Shown piece after piece: positions 17,245 to 24,811 of a stretch of DNA of 52,601 nucleotides (its first letter is position 1; the number at the start of each line of letters is the position of its first letter). The stretch spans positions 1 to 52,601 of the forward strand of contig JAAHGS010000031.1 in the NCBI GenBank assembly GCA_010692645.1, given 5' to 3'. The notes beneath the pieces are model-generated. The model was not told where the DNA came from. It did not search any database and saw nothing but the letters and a program-made list of their open reading frames with translations. This DNA is from Symploca sp. SIO2E9. Lineage in GTDB: Bacteria > Cyanobacteriota > Cyanobacteriia > Cyanobacteriales > Coleofasciculaceae. Both the position numbers and the translations under genes were made by a program.

Positions 17245-18486
17245 ATGAAAATTGATCATGTTCACTTCTATGTTGAAGATGCTGCAGTTTTTTGTGATTG
17301 GTTAGTCCACACTCTCGGCTTTCAACGGTTCACCAGTGGCAGTAGTAACCACACCTACACAGAAGTTGTCAAAAGTGGCTCAATCACTTTTCTTCTCTCT
17401 TCACCTCTGAGCTCAGAAAGTCCTGTTGCTGAGTTCTTGTGTTTGCATCCTCCTGGCGTAGCTGACATAGCTTTTCTAGTCGAGGATGTAGAAACACTCA
17501 TAGAGAAAGCAATTGCTCAGGGAACGCAAATATTACAACCACCTCAGGAGCAATTTCCAAGACAGGGACGGTTAAAGTGGGGTAAAATTTCTTCCTGGGG
17601 TTCTCTGGTTCATACCCTCATCGAGGGGCAGGGAATCTCTCAGGAATCGTTTTTCCCTATTCAGTTGAACTGGATCACGAAAGCTGCTAATGGTAAACTA
17701 CGACCCCTAAGTAGACAAGGAAACCAGAGTAATTACGATCCTCAGACAAGGTTAACCAGCATTGATCATGTGGTGCTTAATGTTGCTGCTGGTGATTTAG
17801 GGGCAGCAGTAAGTTGGTATCAAACAGTGCTGGAATTTTGCCCACAACAAATGTTTTCTATTCAGACACAACACTCTGGCTTATACTCTCAGGTCATGGT
17901 TCATCCTACTGGCGAAGTACAGTTACCGATCAATGAGCCGACTTCTGCTAATTCCCAGATTCAGGAATTTCTAGATGTCAATGGTGGAGCAGGAGTCCAG
18001 CATATTGCTCTATCAACTAGCAATATAGTCGAGGCAATCGCCCAAATTCGTTGTCGAGGTTTGCCTTTCATTGAAGTTCCTCCTAGTTACTATAGCCAGT
18101 TGCAGGAAGGGTTTGGCGGCTTTAATTTACCTTTATCACCAGGAGAATGGGAAGAAATTGCCACCAGACAAATTTTAGTAGATTGGCAGCGAGAGTTTCC
18201 CCAAGCTTTGTTACTTCAAACTTTCACCCAGCCAATTTTTGGCAAGCCTACTTTCTTTTTTGAGGTCATTGAGCGCCGCTTTCAGGCAAAGGGCTTTGGG
18301 GAAGGCAATTTTCTTGCTCTGTTTGAAGCAATTGAGCGGGAACAGAACAAGCGAGGAAGTTTAGGAAGTTTGGAACCAAAGGTAGGAGGTTCATCAAAAT
18401 CCTCTCCCCTTCCCACTCCCACTGTGCCCCCCCTCTCCTCTGTTGAGCTGCACAACTCTCCAAAACAGCCCGATTGCCACGATTAA
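17245..18486 (+). CDS. hppD: 4-hydroxyphenylpyruvate dioxygenase-like protein
   Basis: 413 aa with two vicinal-oxygen-chelate halves. The predicted Fe(II) ligands are H175 (SIDHVVLNV), H253 (VQHIALST) and E340 (FFFEVIERR). The C-terminal block GFGEGNFLALFEAIEREQ is the hallmark of HPPD. HPPD converts 4-hydroxyphenylpyruvate to homogentisate for tocopherol and plastoquinone-type synthesis and tyrosine breakdown; hydroxymandelate synthase is the nearest alternative. The last ~50 residues (after EREQ) are low-complexity Ser/Pro (SSPLPTPTVPPLSS) encoded by a pyrimidine tract, absent from the family and probably read-through into repeat DNA. The 3' end overlaps the convergent gene at 18394 by 93 bp. 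No other pathway gene is adjacent. Confidence 0.88.
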   Translation: MKIDHVHFYVEDAAVFCDWLVHTLGFQRFTSGSSNHTYTEVVKSGSITFLLSSPLSSESPVAEFLCLHPPGVADIAFLVEDVETLIEKAIAQGTQILQPPQEQFPRQGRLKWGKISSWGSLVHTLIEGQGISQESFFPIQLNWITKAANGKLRPLSRQGNQSNYDPQTRLTSIDHVVLNVAAGDLGAAVSWYQTVLEFCPQQMFSIQTQHSGLYSQVMVHPTGEVQLPINEPTSANSQIQEFLDVNGGAGVQHIALSTSNIVEAIAQIRCRGLPFIEVPPSYYSQLQEGFGGFNLPLSPGEWEEIATRQILVDWQREFPQALLLQTFTQPIFGKPTFFFEVIERRFQAKGFGEGNFLALFEAIEREQNKRGSLGSLEPKVGGSSKSSPLPTPTVPPLSSVELHNSPKQPDCHD

Positions 18487-18636
18487 AGTTGGTGTAAGTA
18501 CTGCCTTTAGGGCGTTAGCAGCAGTGGCGGTTATCGGTAAGCTAGGGGCTCCATACCTGATCAAAACTGAAATCCCGGCTGAAATAAGAAAAACTTTGAG
18601 AATAAAGTTTACCTGAGTAGTCATGAGGTTCTTCAT
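18394..18636 (-). CDS. Small two-helix membrane protein
   Basis: 80 aa. Two membrane segments, FILKVFLISAGISVLI (~11-27) and LKAVLTPTLIVAIGLFW (~43-59), are separated by RYGAPSLPITATAANA. I recall similar short conserved hypothetical proteins in cyanobacteria but no function. Either ATG 18636 or the one at 18624 (MTTQVN) may start it. The last ~18 residues (GEGGHSGSGKGRGF) are encoded by the same purine/pyrimidine tract that encodes the HPPD tail on the other strand, so both genes seem to have acquired tails from inserted low-complexity DNA. Confidence 0.7.
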   Translation of the reverse strand: MKNLMTTQVNFILKVFLISAGISVLIRYGAPSLPITATAANALKAVLTPTLIVAIGLFWRVVQLNRGEGGHSGSGKGRGF

Positions 18637-18812
18637 CTGAAATTACTGTGGTTTAGAATAACTCGTTTTTAGATAGCAACATAATTTCGTTGCGACATCA
18701 TGCCTTCCTGTGCCAATATTGATAGAGGGATGCTAACCCTAGCTCAATCCTCTAAACCCCCTAAGCTCACGTTGCTACTTAAGAAATTAAGTATGTTGCG
18801 ATATTACGACCA

Positions 18813-19316
18813 ATGTGCAATAATCAGTATAAGGCTCTTAAGAGTCGTTATTCTTCGTTGATGAGGGCGCTAACATTGGTTCACAAAAAGACTGATCCTA
18901 GATATGCCTTAATCAGAGGTCATATCCCGAAAACGCTAATCAAACGATTCAAGAACTACTGCGTCGAAAATGAGCGTGATTATTCTCAAGGACTCGAAGA
19001 AATCTTAGGGAAGTTTTTCAGCCTCTTAGATCAAGGTGAAATCACACTAGATCACAGCGATGAACTCACAATTGCAGAGCTAATTCGCGACTGGGATTTG
19101 GAAAAGTTAGCAGAGTTGAGCGAAGTTAAAATCGAGAATTTGCAAGCTATCCTTGCAGGGCAAAGTCCCACCAATGACGATTTAATTGGCTTGGGAGTTG
19201 TTCTTTGCAAGGAGAATGGTGAACCTTGGACAACTGAGGAACTGATCGAAATTCACGACCGCTCATCCTACAATTTACCTGATTTAGTAATACGTAGAGA
19301 ATCTCCCCACGTTTAG
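18813..19316 (+). CDS. Hypothetical protein, possible DNA-binding regulator
   Basis: 167 aa. The middle (about residues 35-75) reads GHIPKTLIKRFKNYCVENER followed by DYSQGLEEILGKFF, resembling ribbon-helix-helix/CopG-like proteins of cyanobacteria. Residues ~85-130 (LTIAELIRDWDLEKLAELS, KIENLQAILAGQSPTNDDLIGLG) could form a helix-turn-helix like XRE or antitoxin domains. A role in transcription regulation is inferred from these shapes only. No ribosome binding site is evident at 18813, and an internal ATG at 18861 is an alternative start. The PAS-like gene 315 bp downstream is on the same strand. No toxin-like partner is visible. Confidence 0.65.
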   Translation: MCNNQYKALKSRYSSLMRALTLVHKKTDPRYALIRGHIPKTLIKRFKNYCVENERDYSQGLEEILGKFFSLLDQGEITLDHSDELTIAELIRDWDLEKLAELSEVKIENLQAILAGQSPTNDDLIGLGVVLCKENGEPWTTEELIEIHDRSSYNLPDLVIRRESPHV

Positions 19317-19631
19317 ACAGGCAAAAGTTGACCCTAGTGCCAAATTTCAGGCTGATCCTCTAGGGACAGGCAACTTCAGCAATAACCGAAGTATCTGGTT
19401 TTAGTCTTAACAATGGATCAATTGTATTTATCTGGGTGCCATCTCTCAATTTCAACCGAAAGCCTAAATATCAAAGCGCCATCACGCTTTGCTGCTTATG
19501 CCTTAAGACGGTGTGCGTTAGAATTAGCGGTTTCGGCTAAGAAACTAAAACGAAGAAGGGCAATCGTTTCCTGGCCGGGATGCGATCGCCCGTACCGAAT
19601 ACCAACATGTATACTTAACTACGATTGTGCC

Positions 19632-20063
19632 ATGACCAAACCACAACCGCAAACAGGGAATTACTTACTCGGAGCCAATTACCTTCGTGTTACCGATTTC
19701 ATTAGAGAAAAGCGCCAAGAAGGCAGGATTGTCGTAATTACATCGATGTGGGACGACATTTGCTTGCATACTAATGACTTACTGCGACCAGAACGCAGCA
19801 CCCTAATGCCCCATCAGTGGACCGGTTTCAATTATAGCTTCTTGTGGCGTGACAGCCGGGATGATTACAAACATTTGATTGACAGGCTAGTGCGGGATAA
19901 TTATATTCCCCAGTTCCAATATCGTTTGAGGCGTCCAGATGGTTCTTTTGGGGAATACCAAACTGACTACTATTATGTGGAAAATTATCTGAGTGTACCA
20001 GTTCGGATTGGTGTAAGTCGAATAGAAGATTGGCGGTTGCTATCTGAACCTTCTCCTAATTAG
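19632..20063 (+). CDS. PAS-fold-like small protein
   Basis: 143 aa from the ATG at 19632 (MTKPQPQTGNYLLGANYLRV). Blocks ITSMWDDICLHTNDLLRPE, DYKHLIDRLVRDNYIPQFQY, RLRRPDGSFGEYQTDYYYVE and VPVRIGVSRIEDW follow the pattern of a PAS sensor domain: the RRPDGS--EY hairpin and a final strand with GVSRDIT-like spacing. It has no output domain, so it may act as a stand-alone ligand- or partner-binding module. The frame is open back to an ATG at 19413, but those 73 residues are Arg-rich, contain a HIP1-like gcgatcgc and do not look coding, so I prefer the internal start. There is no clear ribosome binding site for either. Confidence 0.65.
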   Translation: MTKPQPQTGNYLLGANYLRVTDFIREKRQEGRIVVITSMWDDICLHTNDLLRPERSTLMPHQWTGFNYSFLWRDSRDDYKHLIDRLVRDNYIPQFQYRLRRPDGSFGEYQTDYYYVENYLSVPVRIGVSRIEDWRLLSEPSPN

Positions 20064-20077
20064 CTCTGAGACATTTA

Positions 20078-20224
20078 ACTTGCATCTTTAGATAGAGGGG
20101 GAAATAAGAGAGTGTGGGGAGATAGGGAGGATAAGGAGGAATCAGTGTATACCACAATTCCTCCCATACTTCTCACACTTCCCCATTCTTAATTCCTCCT
20201 CCCACACCTCCCTATCCTTCTTAT
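20078..20224. repeat. Composite purine-rich repeat block
   Basis: It starts with ATTTAACTTGCATCTTTAGA, matching in reverse the ends at 42648-42676 and 44092-44116. Purine-rich and then pyrimidine-rich segments follow (GGATAGGGAGG-type and CCTCCCACACCTCCCTATCC) that can fold on each other. The same GGGAGGTGTGGGG wording recurs near 23445 and 26050. It separates the PAS-like gene from the truncated coiled-coil frame. Confidence 0.6.
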
Positions 20225-20476
20225 TGGATCAATGAAAAATTTGAAGATAAAGACCAGAAAATTAAGGAGGAATTGGAAGTAAAACAGGATGAAATAGAGC
20301 AACTTCAAGCAGAGTGTCAGATTCTTTCAGAACAAGTTTTGGAACTAAGGCAAGAAGTTACTATTTTTAGGAGAATACTTTATAAGATTGAAGCTAGACT
20401 AGAGGTTAAAGGAGAGCAATATTCTGGAGAAATAGCAAGTCTTAAGAAGACATTGTCGAAAGTGCGTGATACTTAA
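20225..20476 (+). pseudogene. 5'-truncated coiled-coil protein fragment
   Basis: An open frame without ATG reads WINEKFEDKDQKIKEELEVK, then QDEIEQLQAECQILSEQVL and a Lys/Glu-rich end KKTLSKVRDT. The heptad pattern indicates a coiled coil. The only internal initiator in frame is a TTG at 20273. At its 5' end the frame runs straight into the pyrimidine-rich repeat block, so the beginning of the gene seems to have been replaced by repeat DNA. The parent function is unknown. Confidence 0.5.
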
Positions 20477-20552
20477 TAAGTAATAAGTAAGAAGTAGGAA
20501 ATATTATTGTTATCACTTCACAAGCCTGGAGTTCAAACCCCAGTGTCATAGT

Positions 20553-20577
20553 TTAAGTCCTCTCAAAGAGGACTTAA
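20553..20577. terminator. 11-bp hairpin between convergent frames
   Basis: TTAAGTCCTCT-CAA-AGAGGACTTAA is a perfect stem with a 3-nt loop, 73 bp after the minus-strand RTX gene and after the coiled-coil fragment. No T-run follows on either strand, so terminator function is a guess from position. Confidence 0.45.
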
Positions 20578-20649
20578 TGCAGGCTCGGAATTCCCTTGTA
20601 CTCCTAATGATTTATGATCTAACCCCTCAGCAAGGATTTGATTTGAAAA

Positions 20650-21741
20650 TTAGACAAAGACGGTATCAATATTATCAACCAGGGTACTAGCTTGGGTATT
20701 GCTAACAATGGCTTTAAGGTCACCAAACAGAGAGATTTCAGTACCGTTAGCCCCATCAACGATACTAAGGTTATTAGCATTACCTGCGACAAAGGTAGTC
20801 TGACCTAGCTGGAAGTTATTGATGATATCGAACCCGGAGCCCTCTTCCAAGACAACTGTATCTTCACCACCACCTAGCCAGATGATATCACTGCCCTTAC
20901 CACCAACAATGTAATCATCGCCGGAGCCAGTGTAAATGGTGTCATCACCACTACCGCCATAGACGATGTTATTTCCTTCAGAGGCAAAGATTGTATCATT
21001 GCCCTTGCCACCATAAATAGTATCAGCTTGAGAACCACCGAAGATGGTATCATTGCCATCACCACCATAGAGAGTATTTACTCCCTCGCTACCAAAGATT
21101 TGATCGTTACCACCCTGACCAAAAATCGTATCGTCATTGACATCACCAAATAGGGACTCATCCTCATCTGTACCTACAATCACTTCCTCAGCAGGAATAA
21201 CCCTGAGGTTATCTACTAGCAAACCTGAATCAACAATAGAATCTATTAAGTCTACTACTCCAATTCCTACGTTATAAGTACCAGCTTGTGGAAACTGGTA
21301 AATGAAAGTCATGTAGCCTGTCTCCTCAGAAAAATTAGTCAAGGAGGTGAGGAAAGAACTGTTGGTATCAGCCAGTTCTTCTACAGGGTTAGAGGTAATG
21401 GATACAAAGGAAAAATCATTGAAGAAAGTAGGTGTAAATTCGTTGGTAAGGAAGTTGAAGTCAAAGCTTAAAACGTCTCCAGCTTCCACTGTAATCGGGT
21501 CTAGTTGAAGAGCTGAACCTCCCGTAGCATTACCATTGCTAACTCCGTCTATAGCCCCAGAATTTAAACCTAGGAAATTCTCTATTGCGGTATCACTGAC
21601 AGAGCCGAAGCCGCTAGTAATCAGGGCTTGAAATTGACCCTCTGTGGGGATACTACCAACTGCAGATGTCTCGATACTAGCAACACCGATAGTACTCCAA
21701 TCAGTAAAATTACCCTGTTCAAATCCAAAAATATCAGTCAT
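20650..21741 (-). CDS. RTX-repeat protein with N-terminal carbohydrate-binding-like domain
   Basis: 363 aa. The N-terminal ~185 residues (FGFEQGNFTDWSTIGVASIE, ALQLDPITVEAGDVLSFDF, YMTFIYQFPQAGTYNVGIGV, DSGLLVDNLRVIP) look like a jelly-roll, choice-of-anchor type domain common in secreted cyanobacterial proteins. Residues ~190-300 hold about ten GGxGxDxIx calcium-binding nonapeptides (FGQGGNDQIFGSEGVNTLY, GGDGNDTIFGGSQADTIYGG). A C-terminal strand region (LGQTTFVAGNANNLSIVDG) may be the type I secretion signal. There is no Sec signal. A Ca-dependent cell-surface or matrix role is inferred. Same orientation as the smaller RTX gene at 16490 but far from it. Confidence 0.82.
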   Translation of the reverse strand: MTDIFGFEQGNFTDWSTIGVASIETSAVGSIPTEGQFQALITSGFGSVSDTAIENFLGLNSGAIDGVSNGNATGGSALQLDPITVEAGDVLSFDFNFLTNEFTPTFFNDFSFVSITSNPVEELADTNSSFLTSLTNFSEETGYMTFIYQFPQAGTYNVGIGVVDLIDSIVDSGLLVDNLRVIPAEEVIVGTDEDESLFGDVNDDTIFGQGGNDQIFGSEGVNTLYGGDGNDTIFGGSQADTIYGGKGNDTIFASEGNNIVYGGSGDDTIYTGSGDDYIVGGKGSDIIWLGGGEDTVVLEEGSGFDIINNFQLGQTTFVAGNANNLSIVDGANGTEISLFGDLKAIVSNTQASTLVDNIDTVFV

Positions 21742-21875
21742 TTTTTCTAGGTCTAGTTACAACCTTAAGAAACGAATTAAATCTTACTGAACAAATAATT
21801 GCAAATATTCCGGCAAATAGCAACGGCTTTATTTGAAGCCTTAATGAAGTTTACGTCAAGATTGCGTAAAGGTTG

Positions 21876-21905
21876 GGGAGGAATTTTGTCTACAAAATTC
21901 CTCCC
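21876..21905. repeat. GGGAGGAATTTTGT palindrome
   Basis: GGGAGGAATTTTGT (21876-21889), loop CT, then the perfect complement at 21892-21905. An almost identical palindrome lies at 23456-23484, on the other side of the SafE-like gene. Confidence 0.75.
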
Positions 21906-21939
21906 TCTCCTCCTCTTCTTCCTTTATCACATAAATATA

Positions 21940-21962
21940 TGATTTAAATGCCTAACAGCTTA
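21940..21962 (-). mobile_element. Inverted end of the TAAGCTGTT MITE family
   Basis: TGATTTAAATGCCTAACAGCTTA is the reverse complement of the first bases of MITE copy B (TAAGCTGTTAGGCATTTAAA). The preceding ATAAATATA also matches. The other end was not found, so this is a solo or rearranged end. Confidence 0.6.
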
Positions 21963-22191
21963 TGACTCCTTATATGTTATTTGGAGACAGAGCCAGCCCG
22001 TGCCTGTCCAAAGCTAGGGGCTGGTTTCTGACTTTGTTGCAACGATTGCAGTTGCAACAATTTTAATTTGTCATAAAGCATAATAAACAACAAGATATTT
22101 AAAAAAAAACATAAAGCTGAAAGGCATTATTTTTGTTTAGAAGATGTTAGGTGTTAAGCAGGTTTAAGTAAGGGCGCACGTCGGTGCGCCC

Positions 22192-23397
22192 CTACCGATA
22201 AAACTTTTCTAGAGATAAAAGTGACCAAAAGGAACGCACTCTTACTAATAAAATGCCTATAATTAGAATCCCAATAATTACTGCTCGAACTTGATTGTCC
22301 CAACTCAATTGCAATTGACCGAGATAATTGGAACCAATCACTACAGTATGAATGCCTGCTAATAGTAAAGCTGGGATACTCAACAAATGAATTTGCCGCC
22401 AACGCTTACCCAAGAGTTTCTGCATGTAATCAAAACTAGTGCCAGCAGCCGGGGTAATTAACACTAAAGCTAAAATTCCGGTGATAATACCTAACTGATG
22501 CTGCGGCAACATATAAGATATCGCCTTTAAATTCCAGTCCAGAGTATGATCAAGCATATGACCAGTGTGTGCGATCGCTAATACAAATGCTCCTACACCC
22601 AAAGCCCGTCGATAGTGCAACAATCCTGCCCACAAGCCGCTAACAGGACGAGCAATCAGCGCCAGCATCAATAACAACAGTGCCCCATGTCCTGTGAAAT
22701 CCACCATCGCATCTGTGCGCAGGAGGGTTAAAATACCAATAGTGATAGTTACCCAGCCCCCCATACGAAACAGTTGGCTGCGCCTATCAGCACTTAGTCG
22801 GGATGCCGATATACCCACACCCAACATCATTGGCATTGTTCCCAGTCCAAAAGCCAGCATTGTTGCCGCCCCCATCAAGGGATTGCTGGTTGCTGCTGCC
22901 TTAATCTGAGCAGCATACAAGAAACCACAGGGAATAAAACCCCAAACCCCTCCTAACAGTAAAGGTGTCCACCAGCTTGTTTGATAAGACAGGCGGCTCA
23001 TTGCATTACTCAAGCGCAGATGCAAACTACCCTGAAGTGGGTGTAATATCGGTAGACTGGGCAGCCAATCAGGTTTAACTTGCCAGCAACCAAACCAAAT
23101 CAGCAATAACCCTGTAAAAATTGCTATACCCTGACGTAGCCCACTACCAACTCCCGCCAATTGAGCACCGGAAATCAATGCTGAACCGACTCCCCCAAGT
23201 ACTGCACCAACAAGGGCATAGCTAACTATTCTTCCTAGATTAAGCAGCCCGTGAAAAGCCAGTTGAGAAAACCAGCCTTGAGCAGTTTCTCCTTGCATAG
23301 ATAGAGAGAAAGCCAGCGTCAGGGGACCACACATGCCCACACAATGACCAAAACTCCCTAAGAATCCCAGAGTCAAGACAAACAGCAAATCTAACAC
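22192..23397 (-). CDS. SafE/DsbD_2-like transporter fused to ferric-reductase-like heme domain
   Basis: 401 aa, integral membrane protein. The N-terminal half (~1-215) is of the sulfite exporter TauE/SafE or DsbD_2 type: GFLGSFGHCVGMCGPLTLAF with the HCVGMCGP motif (His and two Cys in the first helix) and GGVWGFIPCGFLYAAQ. These proteins act in cytochrome or copper maturation and metal transport. The C-terminal half (~235-390) has helices with HYRR, AHTGHMLDHT, WRQIHLLSIP and AGIHTVV, whose paired histidines suggest a ferric-reductase-type b-heme domain. Start GTG at 23397; no ATG fits. A His-first periplasmic protein is encoded divergently 0.6 kb away, suggesting a shared metal or redox task. 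Confidence 0.8.
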   Translation of the reverse strand: MLDLLFVLTLGFLGSFGHCVGMCGPLTLAFSLSMQGETAQGWFSQLAFHGLLNLGRIVSYALVGAVLGGVGSALISGAQLAGVGSGLRQGIAIFTGLLLIWFGCWQVKPDWLPSLPILHPLQGSLHLRLSNAMSRLSYQTSWWTPLLLGGVWGFIPCGFLYAAQIKAAATSNPLMGAATMLAFGLGTMPMMLGVGISASRLSADRRSQLFRMGGWVTITIGILTLLRTDAMVDFTGHGALLLLMLALIARPVSGLWAGLLHYRRALGVGAFVLAIAHTGHMLDHTLDWNLKAISYMLPQHQLGIITGILALVLITPAAGTSFDYMQKLLGKRWRQIHLLSIPALLLAGIHTVVIGSNYLGQLQLSWDNQVRAVIIGILIIGILLVRVRSFWSLLSLEKFYR

Positions 23398-23916
23398 AGT
23401 TTTCGAGCAAAATTAATGATTGACAAAGGCAGAAGGCGGAAGGATAGGGAGGTATGGGAGGAATTTTGTATACAAAATTCTCCCTTGTCTTCCCCCTCTT
23501 TACCTTCTCCTCTTGCATCTAAAAATGCAAGTTATAGCAGTGCGCGCTGGTATGTTTACAAATTCAGGTAAAGAACAATTGCTAAAACCTTTGTTTGATA
23601 AGTTTTTCCATTCCCTGTTAAGAGTTCCCTGTTAAGAGTTCCCAGGGCGCAGCGCTATAAATGTGTGATACCATTTCCGATGGATTACCCATAATAGAAA
23701 TCTGTAGTTGTAGGTTGGGTTGTGCCAAAGTGTGGTCTTGGGGCTTTCCCCCATGAACAACTTTCGTAAGAAGAGGCAACGAAACCCAAAATATATGATG
23801 ATTAGAGTTGGGTTTCACGACCTTCTACCCAACCTACTTTTATTAAGCTTAATTGACCGGACATGATATGACAGCTTAGCAATGAGCAATGAACCATTAA
23901 CCATTAACCATTAACC
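23398..23916. other. Repeat-dense intergenic region
   Basis: 519 nt between divergent genes. It holds the 23456-23484 palindrome, a TTGCAT-CTAAAA-ATGCAA hairpin (about 23513-23530), a TATAGCAGTGCGCGCTGG segment that recurs near 40264, a CCCTGTTAAGAGTT tandem pair near 23614-23641, a TTGGGTTTCACGACCTTCTA/ACCCAACCTAC repeat near 23805-23840 and the heptamer array at 23892. Promoters for the flanking genes should lie here but could not be singled out. Confidence 0.6.
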
Positions 23917-23919
23917 ATG
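23892..23919 (+). repeat. Heptamer array AACCATT x3 + AACCATG
   Basis: Four 7-mers in tandem. The last (AACCATG) contains the ATG of the ancestral start codon of the His-first protein (23917), so the repeat abuts or has reshaped its translation start. Confidence 0.8.
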
Positions 23920-24003
23920 AACAATTTCCACCAGTCATTTAGAAGTAAAATTATTAGTGGCTTCTTCTTGCTAACTGGACTAATTAAGCTGTTAGGCATT
24001 TAA
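23917..24003 (+). pseudogene. Detached original start and signal-peptide half of the His-first protein
   Basis: ATG at 23917 opens MNNFHQSFRSKIISGFFLLT followed by GLI, a typical n-region and hydrophobic core. The frame then enters the MITE and stops at 24001-24003. Deleting 23987-24111 (the 123-bp element plus one TA) joins GLI to NPAVA-HKVQ in frame and gives a complete signal peptide. The original gene was therefore 23917-24683 minus the insertion. Confidence 0.85.
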
Positions 24004-24111
24004 ATCATATATTTATTTAATATTAGTTAATGGCTGAAACTCTTGTGCCTTCTGCCTCCTACCTTCTGCCTCCTGCCTTGCTGTTGTGCATTTTTAATGC
24101 TCAACAGCTTA
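23985..24111 (+). mobile_element. MITE copy B inserted in a signal-peptide sequence, TA duplication
   Basis: A 123-bp element (23987-24109) flanked by TA on each side. It starts AGCTGTTAGGCATTTAAATC and ends AATGCTCAACAGCT, and is nearly identical to copy A (16044-16156) apart from an expanded TCTGCCTCC tract. Its internal ATG at 24030 is in frame with the downstream coding sequence. Confidence 0.9.
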
Positions 24112-24683
24112 ACCCAGCAGTAGCTCACAAAGTTCAAACCAACGCCGATGTTGGTGCTACCTTCCATATTGAACCAAATCACAATCCTCGTGCAGGGGAA
24201 CCAGCTAGAACCTGGTTTGCCCTAACTCGCACCGGAGGGCAACTCATCCCTCTAGAACAATGCGAATGTAAGCTAGCAGTTTATGAGCAACCTTCAGCAG
24301 CAGGCGACTCCCCCATTCTTGAGCCTACCTTAAAAGCCATCTCCGCTGAACAGTACCAGGGTATTCCAGGAGCTGATATTATTTTTCCAAAAGCTGGAGC
24401 CTATGAGCTGGAGTTAAGTGGAGCCCCTAAATCTGGCGCTAATTTCCAGGAATTTAATCTCAAGTACACTGTTAATGTCAGCACTGGCAAAGCTGCACCC
24501 GTAACTAGTACTGATGCCCAAAAATCTGATTTAGAAGTTCAATCCAGCCAAGACCAAGTTTCCTCTAATGAGAGGGTACAATCGAACAGCCAACCACTAG
24601 CCCAATGGCTCATACCTGTGATTGTCTTAGCAGTAATTCTAGGGATTGGGGGTTTCTGGTTTGTAGGAACTCAGAAAAGATAA
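24030..24683 (+). CDS. His-first, C-terminally anchored periplasmic protein (MITE-supplied start)
   Basis: 217 aa. Residues 1-27 come from the MITE and include a hydrophobic run (SYLLPPALLLCIF). Native sequence resumes at NPAVA-HKVQTNADVGATFH. The ~110-residue beta-sandwich-like domain (GEPARTWFALTRTGGQLIPL, CECKLAVYEQP, IIFPKAGAYELELSG) is followed by a Ser/Gln-rich linker and one membrane anchor (WLIPVIVLAVILGIGGFWFV) ending in basic residues. If signal peptidase cuts after PAVA, the mature protein starts with His, as in CopC and other histidine-brace copper proteins; a second His lies in FHIEPNH. Copper binding is inference. Whether the MITE-derived N-terminus still directs export is open. 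Confidence 0.75.
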   Translation: MAETLVPSASYLLPPALLLCIFNAQQLNPAVAHKVQTNADVGATFHIEPNHNPRAGEPARTWFALTRTGGQLIPLEQCECKLAVYEQPSAAGDSPILEPTLKAISAEQYQGIPGADIIFPKAGAYELELSGAPKSGANFQEFNLKYTVNVSTGKAAPVTSTDAQKSDLEVQSSQDQVSSNERVQSNSQPLAQWLIPVIVLAVILGIGGFWFVGTQKR

Positions 24684-24811
24684 TGGACTGTTCATGGTTC
24701 ATTGTTGATTGTTCCGAAGAGAAAGTATTCCACAACTGTCAAATACCAACCCCATGAACCATCTTTGCGCAGCATGCGCGTAGCGCGTACTATGAGCAAT
24801 GAACCATGAAC

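Larger units (their letters stand above)
21742..22191. other. Intergenic region with palindromic elements
   Basis: 450 nt between two minus-strand genes, no gene found. It contains a 14-bp hairpin (21876-21905), an inverted MITE end (21940-21962) and an AT-rich stretch near 22085-22140. Confidence 0.6.

Noticed and set aside
20520-20552. tRNA-like T-arm (CTGGAGTTCAAACCCCAG)
   Set aside because: No acceptor stem, D-arm or anticodon arm could be found upstream; at best a chance or degenerate match.
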